Below, in pieces: positions 15,354-25,956 of a DNA stretch of 64,000 bases. Position 1 is the first letter of the stretch; every line of letters starts with the position of its first letter. The stretch comes from Capitulum mitella (taxonomy: Eukaryota; Arthropoda; Thecostraca; Pollicipedomorpha; Pollicipedidae): the NCBI GenBank assembly GCA_030062745.1, contig CP099841.1, forward strand, positions 9,070,501 through 9,134,500, given 5' to 3'. The position numbers and the translations under genes were made by a program. A model generated the notes under the pieces. The model ran no database searches. It saw nothing but the letters and a program-made list of their open reading frames with translations, and was not told where the DNA came from.

Positions 15354-18300
15354 TCATTCCACGTAGCCCTTGAGCAGCTCGTACGTGCTGTTGATGATGC
15401 CCCAGCTGATGAGGGAGCGCGTGTAGTTGACGTGCACGCCGCGGAAGAGGGCGCGCACGCTGCGACCGCGCGCTCGGTACACCTCGGCCAGCGTGCTCAG
15501 CACGCCTCGATACGGCCCGCCCACGCGGCTCTGCATGTGCGTCTTGACCACGTTGAGCGGGTACATGACGGTCGAGATGAACGCGCCAATGGCGGCGCCG
15601 CACGCGAAGTCCCAGGCGGCCGACGTGACCGCCGAGCCGCCGCTCGGCGCTGCCGCCTTCAGCCGCTCCCGCATGCTGAAAAAGAGGATGTTGCTGGCGC
15701 CGTTGCGCAGCAGGATCGGCACCATGCCGCGGTAGTACTCGGAGAGGCCGTGCGCGCGCAGCTGGCCCGCCGCGTGCCACGTGTTCGTGTAGCGCGAGTG
15801 GTAGTGCCGGTCCTGCATCAGGATCTGGATGCGCTCGAACGGCGTGAGCAGCGCCTCGGTGGCGCCGGCCAGCACGGCCGCGCTCATGTCGCTCACCACC
15901 GGGTGCAGCTTAGGTAGCTGGCGCCGCAGCTGGCGCTGGTACTGGTCGTACATCCCTGCGCGGCACAAGGCGCAGCGAGGCTGGTCACGCGTCCCGGGCG
16001 GTCGGCACACGCCGCGCCGGTGCGGCCCGCCCGTGCTCTGATGCACCCAGACGCGTTGCACCGTCAGCCAGCCGCCGCTCGTTTGCAGCCCTGAGTGGTC
16101 CGCAAACAGCAAAAGCGGACACACTGTACCGAGCCTCACACATAATAAATACCATCACCGTTTCACGTGTCAACGAACTATGAGCGACACACGCAATAAA
16201 CAGCAGCAGGTATATCGTGCCGAGGCAAAATTTACCAGTATACAAGCATATTTACACCAACAGCATAGCGTCAAGTGTACCTTTTTTCTTACCAGAACCA
16301 GTGACCACTCGCGCTCTATTTTATGGGAAGTTCTCAGGAATATAAAACTGGCACGAGACCACAAAACCCAACACACGTGACATAAGCTACACTACACGAA
16401 AAAATGATCTGGGCGGCATGAGCAAAACAGAAGTGCATACCACAGCCAGCATCGAAGCCAAGGCGAACTGTGTTAATCCCACACACGACATCAGCTCCGG
16501 CTAAAATGGACTCGCCCGCGCAGAGGAAACATCGTCACAACAAACCGGTATGCTCAAAACAAAAATAGGAGCGGAACACAGAGCCGCTTTAGCACTTAAC
16601 CGGACCAACCAGCTTTATCTACGCTGGCAACGTTTCCAGCCCACGGCGCTCACATGCCGGACGGCCGAACCCCAAAGGCCCGAGCATGCCGTGCAAACCA
16701 AAAGAACGTCCCAGGATTCTCTGCACAGAATGCCAGAGGGGACAGCCCAGACCGAGCCGACATGAGACCGCCACTCACCGAACATGACGGACACGGAGAT
16801 GGTTTTCTGGAAGAGTGGCGGCAGAATGCCGCGGTACAGGAAGAAGAGTCCCTCGCTCCGCAGCTGCCCCAGCGCGGCCCACATGCTGACGCCATGCAAC
16901 ATCTGAAACACGCCGGCACCGTGCACAAACGGCCGAGCAGAGCCGGGGAGACACTCAGTACACCTGCACCGACCCAATGCTATTTCTATACTTGCCCTGT
17001 CACGACCAGTGACCTGCTTAACTTAACAATTCACACGAGTCGGGGTGCATTTGAAGACGGCGACAGACTTCACGAATAGATGAAAACATATGCGGCCACA
17101 AACCAACATAATGGAGTCCTTATTTCATGCACCACAATCTATCGTAGCACGGTCCACGATGTCCGGCCAGCCGCAGCCAAAACGAGATCCCCACCATCTC
17201 GCCAAATGAAAAATGCGGCATTCCCAGCACCGCAAACCCAGCACGCGAGCGTCTCGCCCACAGGCCAAACGAGGTCACGGCGGCGACCGGTTCATTGTAC
17301 CGCCAGCGGCGAGGTCACTGTATCTCTACCAAGGACCAATGACAGAAGGCCGTGTCCAGCATATGGCATGTCCATGTCCAGTCTATGACACAGCAACTCC
17401 CTTGCCAGCTCACTCCCGACACGGCAGCCCATGTCCGGTTTGCCTGTGACGAGGCAGCGCCCTGCCGAGCTTGACTGAGACACGGCAGCCCCGTGGAGCC
17501 CACTCGGGTAACATTTTGCACGTCACGCCGCGCGTGCTCATCCCGCATTCGCCGCCGTCCGCGGCGAAGTCAGTCACCGTCGTTCGCCGGATCTCGTGGC
17601 GGCCATCGTGGCGTGTCTCCCACGATGACCGCCACCCGCCGCTGTGACCGAGACAAACGACGCGTCCCAGCCTGGTGACCCCTGCCCCCCCCCCCTGCCG
17701 GTCGGAGAGCCGGGCCCGGGGCCAAACGAGCTCCGCTGGAACTCGCCCGAGACGGTGGGCCGCCGGCGGAGGGACCAGCACGGGCAGACGCCAGCACAAC
17801 CAGGGTGGACGACTTGCCGCGGATTACCCTCATGGACCCAGCTGCGGGACCCAGCCCACCGTCCAGGAGTAGAGGGACTAGGGATCCGGACAGCGACGGC
17901 CAGGGTGTGGCGTTCAGTTCCGCCCGGTAGGCGAGCGAGTTCAGCCGGCCGGTCCGGCGGCGGCAGCGGCGGCGGCTCGACCTTGGCTTCCCTTTGTCGC
18001 CGTGTCGCCTCGTCGACCGCGGCCCGCCCGCACGGTACTCCTGTCTTTCTTCTGACGGCGGCACGCCCCGGCAGTACACCGTCCTCCCCTCCGGCGCGGC
18101 TCGGCAGCCGCCGCCCAGCAGAGGCGCGCGTCCCGGCCCGCTCCGGCCCAGAGACCGCCTGCCGGCCGACCGTCCCGCCCGCCCTCCGCCAGGACCGCGC
18201 TGAACGCGCCCCTGCGAGCACGCATCTGGCGCCAGCCCTGTCGCCGACCGGTCGGCGAGCCAGCGAGGCCATGGGAGACCGCAGAACGGCCAGAAAAGGC

Positions 18301-19546
18301 AGAGTAGTAGGCGTCCAGGCGGCCCGCGGCCGCTAGTCGCGCCGCGTGATGACAGAGCCATTGTCTGCCTCCGGGGTGACGCCACGCCCACGCTATGGGG
18401 TCGCAAAAGACACGGCTAACCGCGACAAATAACCGCAAGCTGATCTGGTATACACAGCAAGCGTGTTTCCGCAACATGATCTGCCACTGGCTGGAAGCAT
18501 ATTGAATTATGCTGCGCACACTGCTCAGAGCGCGTCGGGGCAGATAAAGACGGCATGGTTCACAGGGCAAAGCGTGTCGTCTCGTGCAGGGCAGCTGGTG
18601 CGGTCTTAAGTCAGTGAAGGAATTAGATCGCTTTCGGTGTCAACGCACAGTTGTTTATCATGCCATCGCGGTGGAATACGGAACTATAAACATACAACTA
18701 CCCAACCCAGCAGCATAAATAAAGCCGCTTTGCAATCGGGAAACAGAAAGCTTTCGAACTCATTCAGCTTGCCGACCAGTGCTAAGTAACAGTACCACTT
18801 TCCTGTTTTGAAGTTTCCCGTGCATTACGCACATATGCTTGAACCACATATCCCCTGAGCCGACCTGCGGTCCAGTAAAGAGCGGTGTTTTAAGTACTCC
18901 CTGTTTTGAAGTTTCTCGCGCATTGGGCAAGGTCTGTTTGAAACGCACATTCAACAACCAGCCAGTGTGTGTCCGAACTACATGTCTATCAGTCACCCAG
19001 CTATCACCATAACGTTTCTCGTCCTTGGAAGCAGCCATCTCCCAACCGGAGCCCGTCGCACCAGCCAACACCGACGTCAGAAGCCCCGGCAGTCCCCGCA
19101 CCCACGCCACCGTCAGACCTCGACGTAGACGTCCGGCGTCAGCTCCGGCGCCGACTTGCGTCAGCCGACCGCTCGGCTATCGCGGCGGCGCGGCTGCGGC
19201 CGGACGGCGGCCACCAGCGATCCGCCGCTGACCTGTTACATCAGCCGGACGACCCCGGTCCTCCGGGCCGCGCGCCGCCGGGGCCGAGACACGTAGGCAA
19301 ACAAAACCGCCAGAAGGGCAAACTCGAGTCACTGTCACGCAGCAGTGCAGACTTTACATTGCCAGAGATGAGAGGAGGGACCCTGACAGGATGCTGACCA
19401 CCACTAACCTGCCTGAACATGATCTTGTTGATGGGGTAGGTGATGGAGATGTTGATGAAGGCAGCGCCCCAGCCGCAGATAAACTCGTTGCTGGAGGCCA
19501 TCAGAGGACGTGCTGGGCACTCCTCAGAATCCTTGGCCTCAGACAT
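15354..19546 (-). CDS. SLC25A51: Mitochondrial carrier SLC25A51 (MCART1), NAD+ importer
   Basis: SLC25A51/52 carriers bring NAD+ into the mitochondrial matrix across the inner membrane (established for the mammalian proteins). The coding sequence is the complement of 15354-15955, 16779-16902 and 19409-19546: 864 bases, 287 residues, against 297 in human. All junctions are GT-AG with matching phases. The three carrier repeats each show the conserved Px(D/E/N)xx(K/R)-type motif: YPINKIMFRQ in repeat 1, TPFERIQILMQ in repeat 2 and YPLNVVKTHMQS in repeat 3. LYRGILPPL, EYYRGMVPILLRNG and RSLISWGIIN are hallmarks of this subfamily. Translation is taken from the ATG at 19546-19544; the 5' part of that exon remains open and in frame with an upstream exon (see 20822-21025). 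Exons 2 and 3 are very GC-rich while the 5' intron is CpG-free. WARS2, also mitochondrial, lies tail to tail, but that may be coincidence. Confidence 0.95.
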
Positions 19547-20597
19547 GGCAGTGTTCTACCACCAGCAGAGGAAGAACAAATTACTACACATAAATTATGG
19601 CACACACATGAATGGTATACAGTTTTAGCACACTGAGCTGAAACTGGACATTTCCTAGCAGTGACCTGTGAAGTCTTGCTCTGCATGGTCACTTGGGCAA
19701 TGCTGGGCTAGAAAACTTCTGAGAACAGTTCAGTGGATGTAGAAAGATATCTGTAAACACATTTTGCATCCAAATGTTTTTGTGTTACCATGGAATCCTA
19801 TTTTCTATTGGTGATAAGAAATCTCCCATTCCTTGTGTAAAATCTTTCAGGCAGGGTTAAGAAAGGACATGGCTTTTTCACATCTCACAACATATATGCC
19901 TGGAAATCAAAACAATGTTCCAAAACATTGTAACATGTTGCTGAAAACTTAGGCTGGTACCAACTGCTCACAGTCCCACAACAATGTGCAAGATACATAA
20001 ATATCACATTCCAATTCCAAGCAGCACACCAAGGTGGAAGACAGCTGTTGCCTGACTGGCACAGTGGATGATTAAAGCACTGGTTTCACTGTCATGGCAT
20101 GGCAGGTCTTTCACCTTACAGCCCATAGGCCATATAAGTATGGCTGGGATACAAATGTCAGGAAGAAGTTTGATGGTGCTATGGGCATCAGGAACCTGAA
20201 CTGTAAAGATGTGACTGCAGAAAACATGACAATTGTACCCAAAGAGAAATTGATGCACAATGTCAAATGAGTTCTATCATGGCACAGTACACAATATTGG
20301 AAGGGCTAATTTTCCTGTAGAAACTGATCAACAGCTGCATTTGGAAAAAGGCTGCAACTGTCTTATAGCCAGCCAGGTGAATCACAACATCTTAACTCCC
20401 AAAACATAATCAGCCTCTGAATCTGAATCACACAACCTTACCAGGACCCAAGTCAATGCAAATTACCTCTGTTTATTATGGACACTGACCTCAAATACCA
20501 CTGTAACAAAACACTTGGAAATGTGTTTAAACAAACCCACAAGGTCATATTCACATCATGCATATTTTAACCCTGTATAAGCCAGTGGAAAAAATTC
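19510..20597. other. CpG desert in the 5' part of SLC25A51
   Basis: No CG dinucleotide was found in about 1,090 bases. It covers the upstream end of the ATG exon and the intron leading to the 5' exon. CpGs are frequent downstream (exons 2 and 3) and return upstream at 20598. Confidence 0.9.
20051..20116 (+). repeat. Possible tRNA-derived SINE fragment
   Basis: TGGCACAGTGG matches a pol III A-box (TRGYNNARNGG), followed by ATTAAAGCACTGG at D-arm spacing and a weak B-box-like GGTCTTTCACC about 45 bases on. Decay at former CpG sites would explain the poor B-box. A complete cloverleaf cannot be drawn, so this is not called a tRNA gene. Confidence 0.3.
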
Positions 20598-20821
20598 ACG
20601 TTACAAGAGGACAACTTCGTGTCTTACTTTTGGTGCCCACACATGCAACTGCTGTAAAAAATGGATACAAAAGTGATCACAAACATGCAGTGGACAGTGA
20701 GGCAAGAAGCAGGAATAGGGACTATCACTTCAGAAAGGACTCTGTTTCCTGTTATTCTCGATGTTGCACACTGCTAGACTGTACAACACAGTGCAAAATC
20801 TGACAAATGAACTTCACTTAC

Positions 20822-21025
20822 CTTAATTTGTAACTCTCCTCCCAAAAGACCAGGTATAAAAGAAATGCTACCACAAGCTGCAATATCTTGCCATACAATT
20901 TCTAACAGTTTCAGGCTTCGCAGTTCCCGCTTTACTTTCTTACAATGTAAGGGACTAGTACTGGAAGATGTCACCTCCACATTAATCAGTTTGCTATGTG
21001 AACGACCTTGAGCTATCAAAACGAG
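20822..21025 (-). other. Probable 5' exon of SLC25A51, with an open frame
   Basis: A strong donor (AAATTAAG then GTAAGTG) ends this minus-strand exon at 20822. About 70 codons before it are open (for example ...SLKLLEIVWQDIAACG and GLLGGELQIK) and end in phase 0. The ATG exon of SLC25A51 has an acceptor (CTGGTGGTAG) nine bases before its ATG, so these nine bases plus the ATG continue this frame. No ATG is seen before the upstream stop, so it is either 5' UTR or an internal coding exon of a longer N-terminus. The upstream limit is approximate. Confidence 0.4.
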
Positions 21026-21519
21026 GTCCTTAAGTTCAAAATTATGTCAGAGATGCGAGAGACGTGCAAAAGCCCGCCTCCCAAAAACACAGTGACATCC
21101 CTACACCAGCTCACTCCCTCAGCCCCGCTAAAATTGAAATCTTTTTTTTCCGCACGCCCATGTCAACACCTCTGTCTCTTCTGATTGGAAACAGCTGCGC
21201 CATATATGAAGTTCTTCCTACACAGCTTATTTTTTCCTCGTAAAGGAAAAACTTCCTACGACTCAAAACCCTGGCAATGAGTCGGTCCGAATGCATCCAT
21301 CCATGCATCAGCATCATGGATTACTGATAACATGTGAAATGCAGGGCTGTCGATTTGTATTCTTTAGAGAGGGCCCTGGCCCACCCAATGTTGGTTTGGG
21401 CCCATCCAATGTTGGTTTGGGCCCCCCAATATTTTCTACCGGTTTTAAGGGAAATGAGTGATTATAACAAAAAGAGCAGCCGCAATAGATAACAGGCAGA
21501 AAGTACTGCGTATATATAA

Positions 21520-21522
<3 letters not shown>

Positions 21523-21574
<52 letters not shown>
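21523..21574. repeat. (AT)n microsatellite
   Basis: A run of 26 uninterrupted AT units. Confidence 0.97.
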
Positions 21575-21576
<2 letters not shown>

Positions 21577-21918
21577 GGGTAAATGCAGCTTTTTGTTTGA
21601 CAAATAGTAACAAAAACTTATAAATTTCCTTTCGCCAGAATAAAGTGGGTTTAGTCCGTTTAGAAACCTACATTTGGAGGAAGGTTAGGTTGTCGGGCCC
21701 TCGGCTCGGCCTCCAGTCATTGACAGAAATCGACTCCCCTGGCGAAATGATATGTGAAGGCTCATTTACAACAATGATTATATCGCGACATAATTGCGAG
21801 GTTTGATTAGCTTATGTATGGAAAGAGGCGATATGGCAATTGCAAACGTGGAGTAGGTCGCCATTCCCAACAAATCTTGCAGCACTGGTCCCTGGCGAAG
21901 CCATCACGCGGCCCCATC

Positions 21919-22071
21919 AGGGGCGCAACTAGGATTTTCTTCAGGGGAGGGGGGCCGGAGTTCAGCGTGAACTGAAATCATACGAAAACCGCCAGCCGGG
22001 AAGACGATGTGCAATGGTTTTCACAAAAAATGGGGCCGGGCCCCCCGGGCCCACCCCTGGGCTGCGCCTGT
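21919..22071 (-). mobile_element. MITE-like dispersed repeat A, copy 1
   Basis: Read on the minus strand it matches 25195-25354: a GGCGCAGCC start, ACCATTGCACATCGTCTTCC, GGCGGTTTTCGTATGATTTC, then CTCC-rich sequence and AAAATCCTAGTTGCGCCCCT. The two ends are imperfect inverted repeats of each other (about GGCGCAGCC against its complement), as in short non-autonomous DNA transposons. It encodes nothing. Confidence 0.75.
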
Positions 22072-22244
22072 GGGCCCCATGACCGAAGTCCGGAAGGCAT
22101 ATCTACAGGCTGCGGTGACTGCATCCAAGAGACGCACTAAGGGGATGTGGTCGCAATCTTCAATCTTTGAAACCATTATTGGTATGCATCAACCGTCGCG
22201 CGAAAGAAAGTTGAAGAAAGACATTCCCGGGGGCGATGGAACTG

Positions 22245-22330
22245 GCCGGGTAGGGGGGCAGCTGCCACCCCTCCCCCTAACTTTGGGCGACATTTAACAT
22301 TGACCCTATGCAGGCACGGGATTTTCCTCG
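22245..22330 (-). repeat. Possible copy of dispersed repeat B
   Basis: The reverse complement shares GTCAATGTTAAAT and a following AAAGTT.GGGGG..CAG stretch with 24923-25062. It is more diverged than the other pair. Confidence 0.4.
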
Positions 22331-23303
22331 GGGGGGGGGCAAATGTTAAAGTTTGTCGTATGCCCCAGGCATATGACGAAATTTGCAAGAAAAGGCAGCA
22401 ATTTTAGGTAATTTATCTCATATTTAATGCACAGCAAAACATAGAATGTTTGCTTTTGCAACATATATATGATGACTATGACGTATTCATGCGAAATCGC
22501 CATGTATCTAGTGCAGACCACATGGCTCAGGGAGGGGCCATGGCCCCCATGGCCCCCTCCCCTGGATACGTCCCTGACCCTATGGCGTTGCATAGAAAGA
22601 AACGAGGTAAAAATCACTTGCTCCCCTCATCTCCACACAGGTTCCACCTCTCCTGGGTCTTCCAAAACTCGACGTTCTCTGGTGCTGGACCCTGTGATAC
22701 AGTCCTTTTTATTAAGACGTCTCTTGCTCCTGGTGGCGAAGAAAGCATCTCACCAGCAAAGGAACGTATAAAACGCGAGTAACTAATTGTTTGTCGAGAC
22801 AACGCCCGGGCGTCCACCTTCCGGAAGAAATAAAAGTAAATCCTGATCTGTAATGCCGACTGCGTCATCCGGCATCAGGTCAAACTTGAGTAACGTGAGT
22901 GAGAAAGAGAGTCACTTTCTTTTGGTGCCGTTTACATCCATTTACCGTTTACATGGCGACGGCCGCAACCGAACTACCAATGGATCGCCTGCGATCATGC
23001 AGTTATCAGCACTGAAACGTTATGCCTCTGTGGTTCTACCATCGTGTATGTGTACTGGTTATAACTCACACGTCATCAGTTCGTGTACCGTTTGATTTCT
23101 GCCGATTTGTTGCGTCTCACTCATTCGCGAAGTTTAAGCGATTTATTCTGAACTCCTCGAATGCATCTTCTTCTGTCAGAGTAAAACCCTGCGGTTTCCA
23201 GCTTTTAGGGGAACTTTTGCCGTGTATATAGGTTAACTTACGTGAAAATGTTTACATACGCCTGTCGTACGATGTCGTTAGATGTCGTCGCCTGTCGTAT
23301 GTC

Positions 23304-23383
23304 GTAAGATGGTGCGTCTTACTATCAGTAAGGCGACACCATCTTACTTGTTACTTCCTTACCTTACTATCAGTAAGGTAAGG
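23304..23383. repeat. Two adjacent hairpins with a shared core
   Basis: Positions 23304-23347 fold as GTAAGATGGTG / CACCATCTTAC around an inner CTTACT-ATC-AGTAAG stem. Positions 23357-23383 form a perfect 12-bp stem, CCTTACCTTACT-ATC-AGTAAGGTAAGG. Both share the CTTACTATCAGTAAG core. Confidence 0.85.
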
Positions 23384-24922
23384 CGGTGAAGGATAGGTAG
23401 GCTAGAAAAGAAAATGAGAAGTGAAAGCGCGTGCGCGGCCGAAATGTGTGCTGGCGCCTGATTGGTGGCGGAGCCGAACTGGAGCTCGGCGGTTTGCTGC
23501 AGCGGAGGGAGAGCTGTGTGTAACGACTGAAAGTCGAGGCACTCCGCTGCGTGGCGTCGCTGGGTAAAGTTCGGCCACCCTCCCATGGCCTTTGTTTGTG
23601 CATGTCAGTCGCAGAGAACTGATATTGAATTGTATAGTTTTGTACAGGCATAAGAGCTGTTGTGCTATGTAAGGACCCGACGCACGAAATTTTACCCAAC
23701 CTGAGAAGTGGAGTGATGAAGTTTGCTGTGTGGTGAGCAGTAGTTGGCTGCGGGCTGCCCATACTCACGCGTGGCAGGCGAAGCGTTTGAGTGGCCATAT
23801 CGTACGCCCGCTGATTGGAAAATTGTATCTTATAAAGTTTTCCAGTCAGTCCAACAAGAAAACTTATTTACATCCGCTGATAACGAGTATTTTCCGTGCT
23901 TTGTTGCACTGTCATATTCTCAAATAAATGCGGCATTTGAATAAACCACATCTCTGTCGCATCGAATGACGCTTTCATTCTTCGTGCAACGCTTCATACG
24001 GTTTCCCTCACAGAACGTGATCAGTGGGACGAACTAGCAGCGTCAGCTTTTGATCTTTAGCACCGAAAAGAATGTATTTTCCCTTGCTGCTCCTGAACAC
24101 CCGAAGATTGACCGCGATCATATTATTCAGTTGAAACCGTCGGACTTTTGGACTGGTTTGTAACTTTTCGATTTGGTTTGTTTGAGTTTGTGTCGTTCAC
24201 TTTTGAATCGCATGATGACGTCCACTTCGTTACGGTTTACGCGTAGGAATTTCACAAAGCTAGAGCACATATATCGCACAGCGCCCTTCAGCGCCATGTG
24301 ACTTGGGCCCTTAAACCGTTAGCAGTAGTAATCAAATCGACGTATTAAAAGCAACGTTTAAAGATGTTACTGTTCCTTCCTACGCCACTACCACCGCTGC
24401 ATTCACAAAATCGAAATGCCGACTGCGGTAAACGCTGTATCTCAAATTCCATTACAGTCTCATATTGCTCAACCAAGGCATCTACCAGTGAGGAATGCGA
24501 CAATGCCAGATTGACGCATTTCCGCAAGGTTTTAACTATTGTGTAATGGTTGCCAAATGCAAGTTTCCATTGGCTGCGGTGTCCGAAGCAATGACGGCCG
24601 TTTTGGACATGGGGACGTGGAACATGTATCCGGGACCCACCCACATTAAATTATAGTGACTGCAATTATCTGTGTCTAGATTTCCCTGTTTTGAGCTTAC
24701 TGAAGTCTGAATAGACCATAAATTGCTCTACTGCTACAGGCTTCAGTCGTATTAAACACCGTTATATTCACTGGAACTGAAAGTGACAGACACAAACTCA
24801 TTTGTAAGGCAGCGAAACAGTTTGTGAACGTGAGAACCGGCCGTCAATGGAAAGCACTCGATTTTTTATCCGCTACTGACCAAAGCCTTTTCCACACAAC
24901 GGCGCTTGTCATCAGGGACGCG

Positions 24923-25062
24923 GGAACACCTTCACAGTTGGGGAAGGGGGCACGGAAGCATTTTGGGTCAATTCTTTCCAGTCAACATCCATGTCAATGT
25001 TAAATCCAAAAAGTTGGGGGGCAGTTGTCCCTCTGCCACCCGCCCGCTTTCCGCGCCCTTAC
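24923..25062 (+). repeat. Dispersed repeat B, copy 1
   Basis: It shares GAAGCATTTTGG..CAATTCTTTCC.GTCAA and then ATGTCAATGTTAAAT.C..AAAAGTT with 52950-53095. The ends are not defined and no ORF is present. Confidence 0.7.
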
Positions 25063-25194
25063 TTCTCATGAAATGATCACTCACAAAAAAATACACGTTA
25101 ACCTATAACTCTTGAAATTATCCGACAAAAATACCGAACGCATTATAACGCTTCCGGAACGCCATCAAAAACGGTGTTTCGGGATGACGTGCAG

Positions 25195-25354
25195 AGGCGC
25201 AGCCAAATAGGAGGTCCGCCCGCCCCCCCCCCCCCCCAGGCCCGCATTTTTATGGAAACCATTGCACATCGTCTTCCCAGCAGGCGGTTTTCGTATGATT
25301 TCAGTTTATTCTGAGCTCGCCTCCCCCCCTTAGGAAAATCCTGGCTGCGACCCT
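25195..25354 (+). mobile_element. MITE-like dispersed repeat A, copy 2
   Basis: About 160 bases with imperfect terminal inverted repeats: AGGCGCAGCCAAATAGG at the left, the complement of AGGGTCGCAGCCAGGATTTT at the right. The core ACCATTGCACATCGTCTTCC and GCGGTTTTCGTATGATTTC matches the copies at 21919 and 55862. A C15 run lies at 25223-25237. Confidence 0.75.
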
Positions 25355-25956
25355 GACGACGTGTCTATGAACGCTCCGAAATTGGGGTATTTATCAGTAA
25401 AGGAATCAAACCAGCACAGGAGGCATGGTTTACAACGACATGTTTTGAAACGAACGGTTTGGGACCGGTGAGGTCGACATGTCCCTTGAAAAATTTCCAT
25501 ACCGGGCACCTGGTCTCAGAAAATTCGAATCATTTGCCTACATTTATGGTTTTAGTTTTTTTGTATGTCGAGTGCAGGTGCCGTCTTTAAAAGACGAATG
25601 TTTAGCCTTGTTTTATGTTCGCTGGGATCTTTAAACACTGCAAAAATTATTAGCACATCGTGATAATAACTGCCATACCTTTAACAAGCTTCCTTACGTC
25701 ACTGAAAAGCTTCGCCAGTGGTTACCGATTAAGTAATTTCGTGCAACGTCCGACCCAATCCGGCATGAAAAGAAAATGAACGGAACTTCGTATGGAGGTT
25801 AAGCACGAGCTTTGGCGCATTTTTTGGAAAAAGGTACCACGAATTTTGCATTACCCAAAACACGATGGGACGTACCTTTGAGAAATGAATGTCCATTAAC
25901 TATTTTGTTATTTCCATCCATTTAGTTTAGATATGTGATTAGAGATTGATTCAGCT

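Larger units (their letters stand above)
21026..25925. other. Intergenic region with dispersed repeats and hairpins
   Basis: The SLC25A51 5' end lies to the left and the coiled-coil gene to the right, both transcribed outward. I found no convincing coding exon. The interval holds an AT microsatellite, two copies of MITE-like repeat A, copies of repeat B, a pair of hairpins near 23.3 kb, and G- or C-runs at 22330-22339 and 25223-25237. A pyrimidine tract ending TTTAG at 25925 suggests the coiled-coil gene has an upstream 5' UTR exon, probably in the CpG-rich part near 22.8-23.8 kb. Confidence 0.5.

Noticed and set aside
20051-20116. Functional tRNA gene
   Set aside because: Only an A-box and part of a D-arm are present. 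Anticodon and T arms do not pair.
24345-24644. 99-codon minus-strand frame upstream of the coiled-coil gene
   Set aside because: No family match, and no conserved start or splice context. Likely chance.
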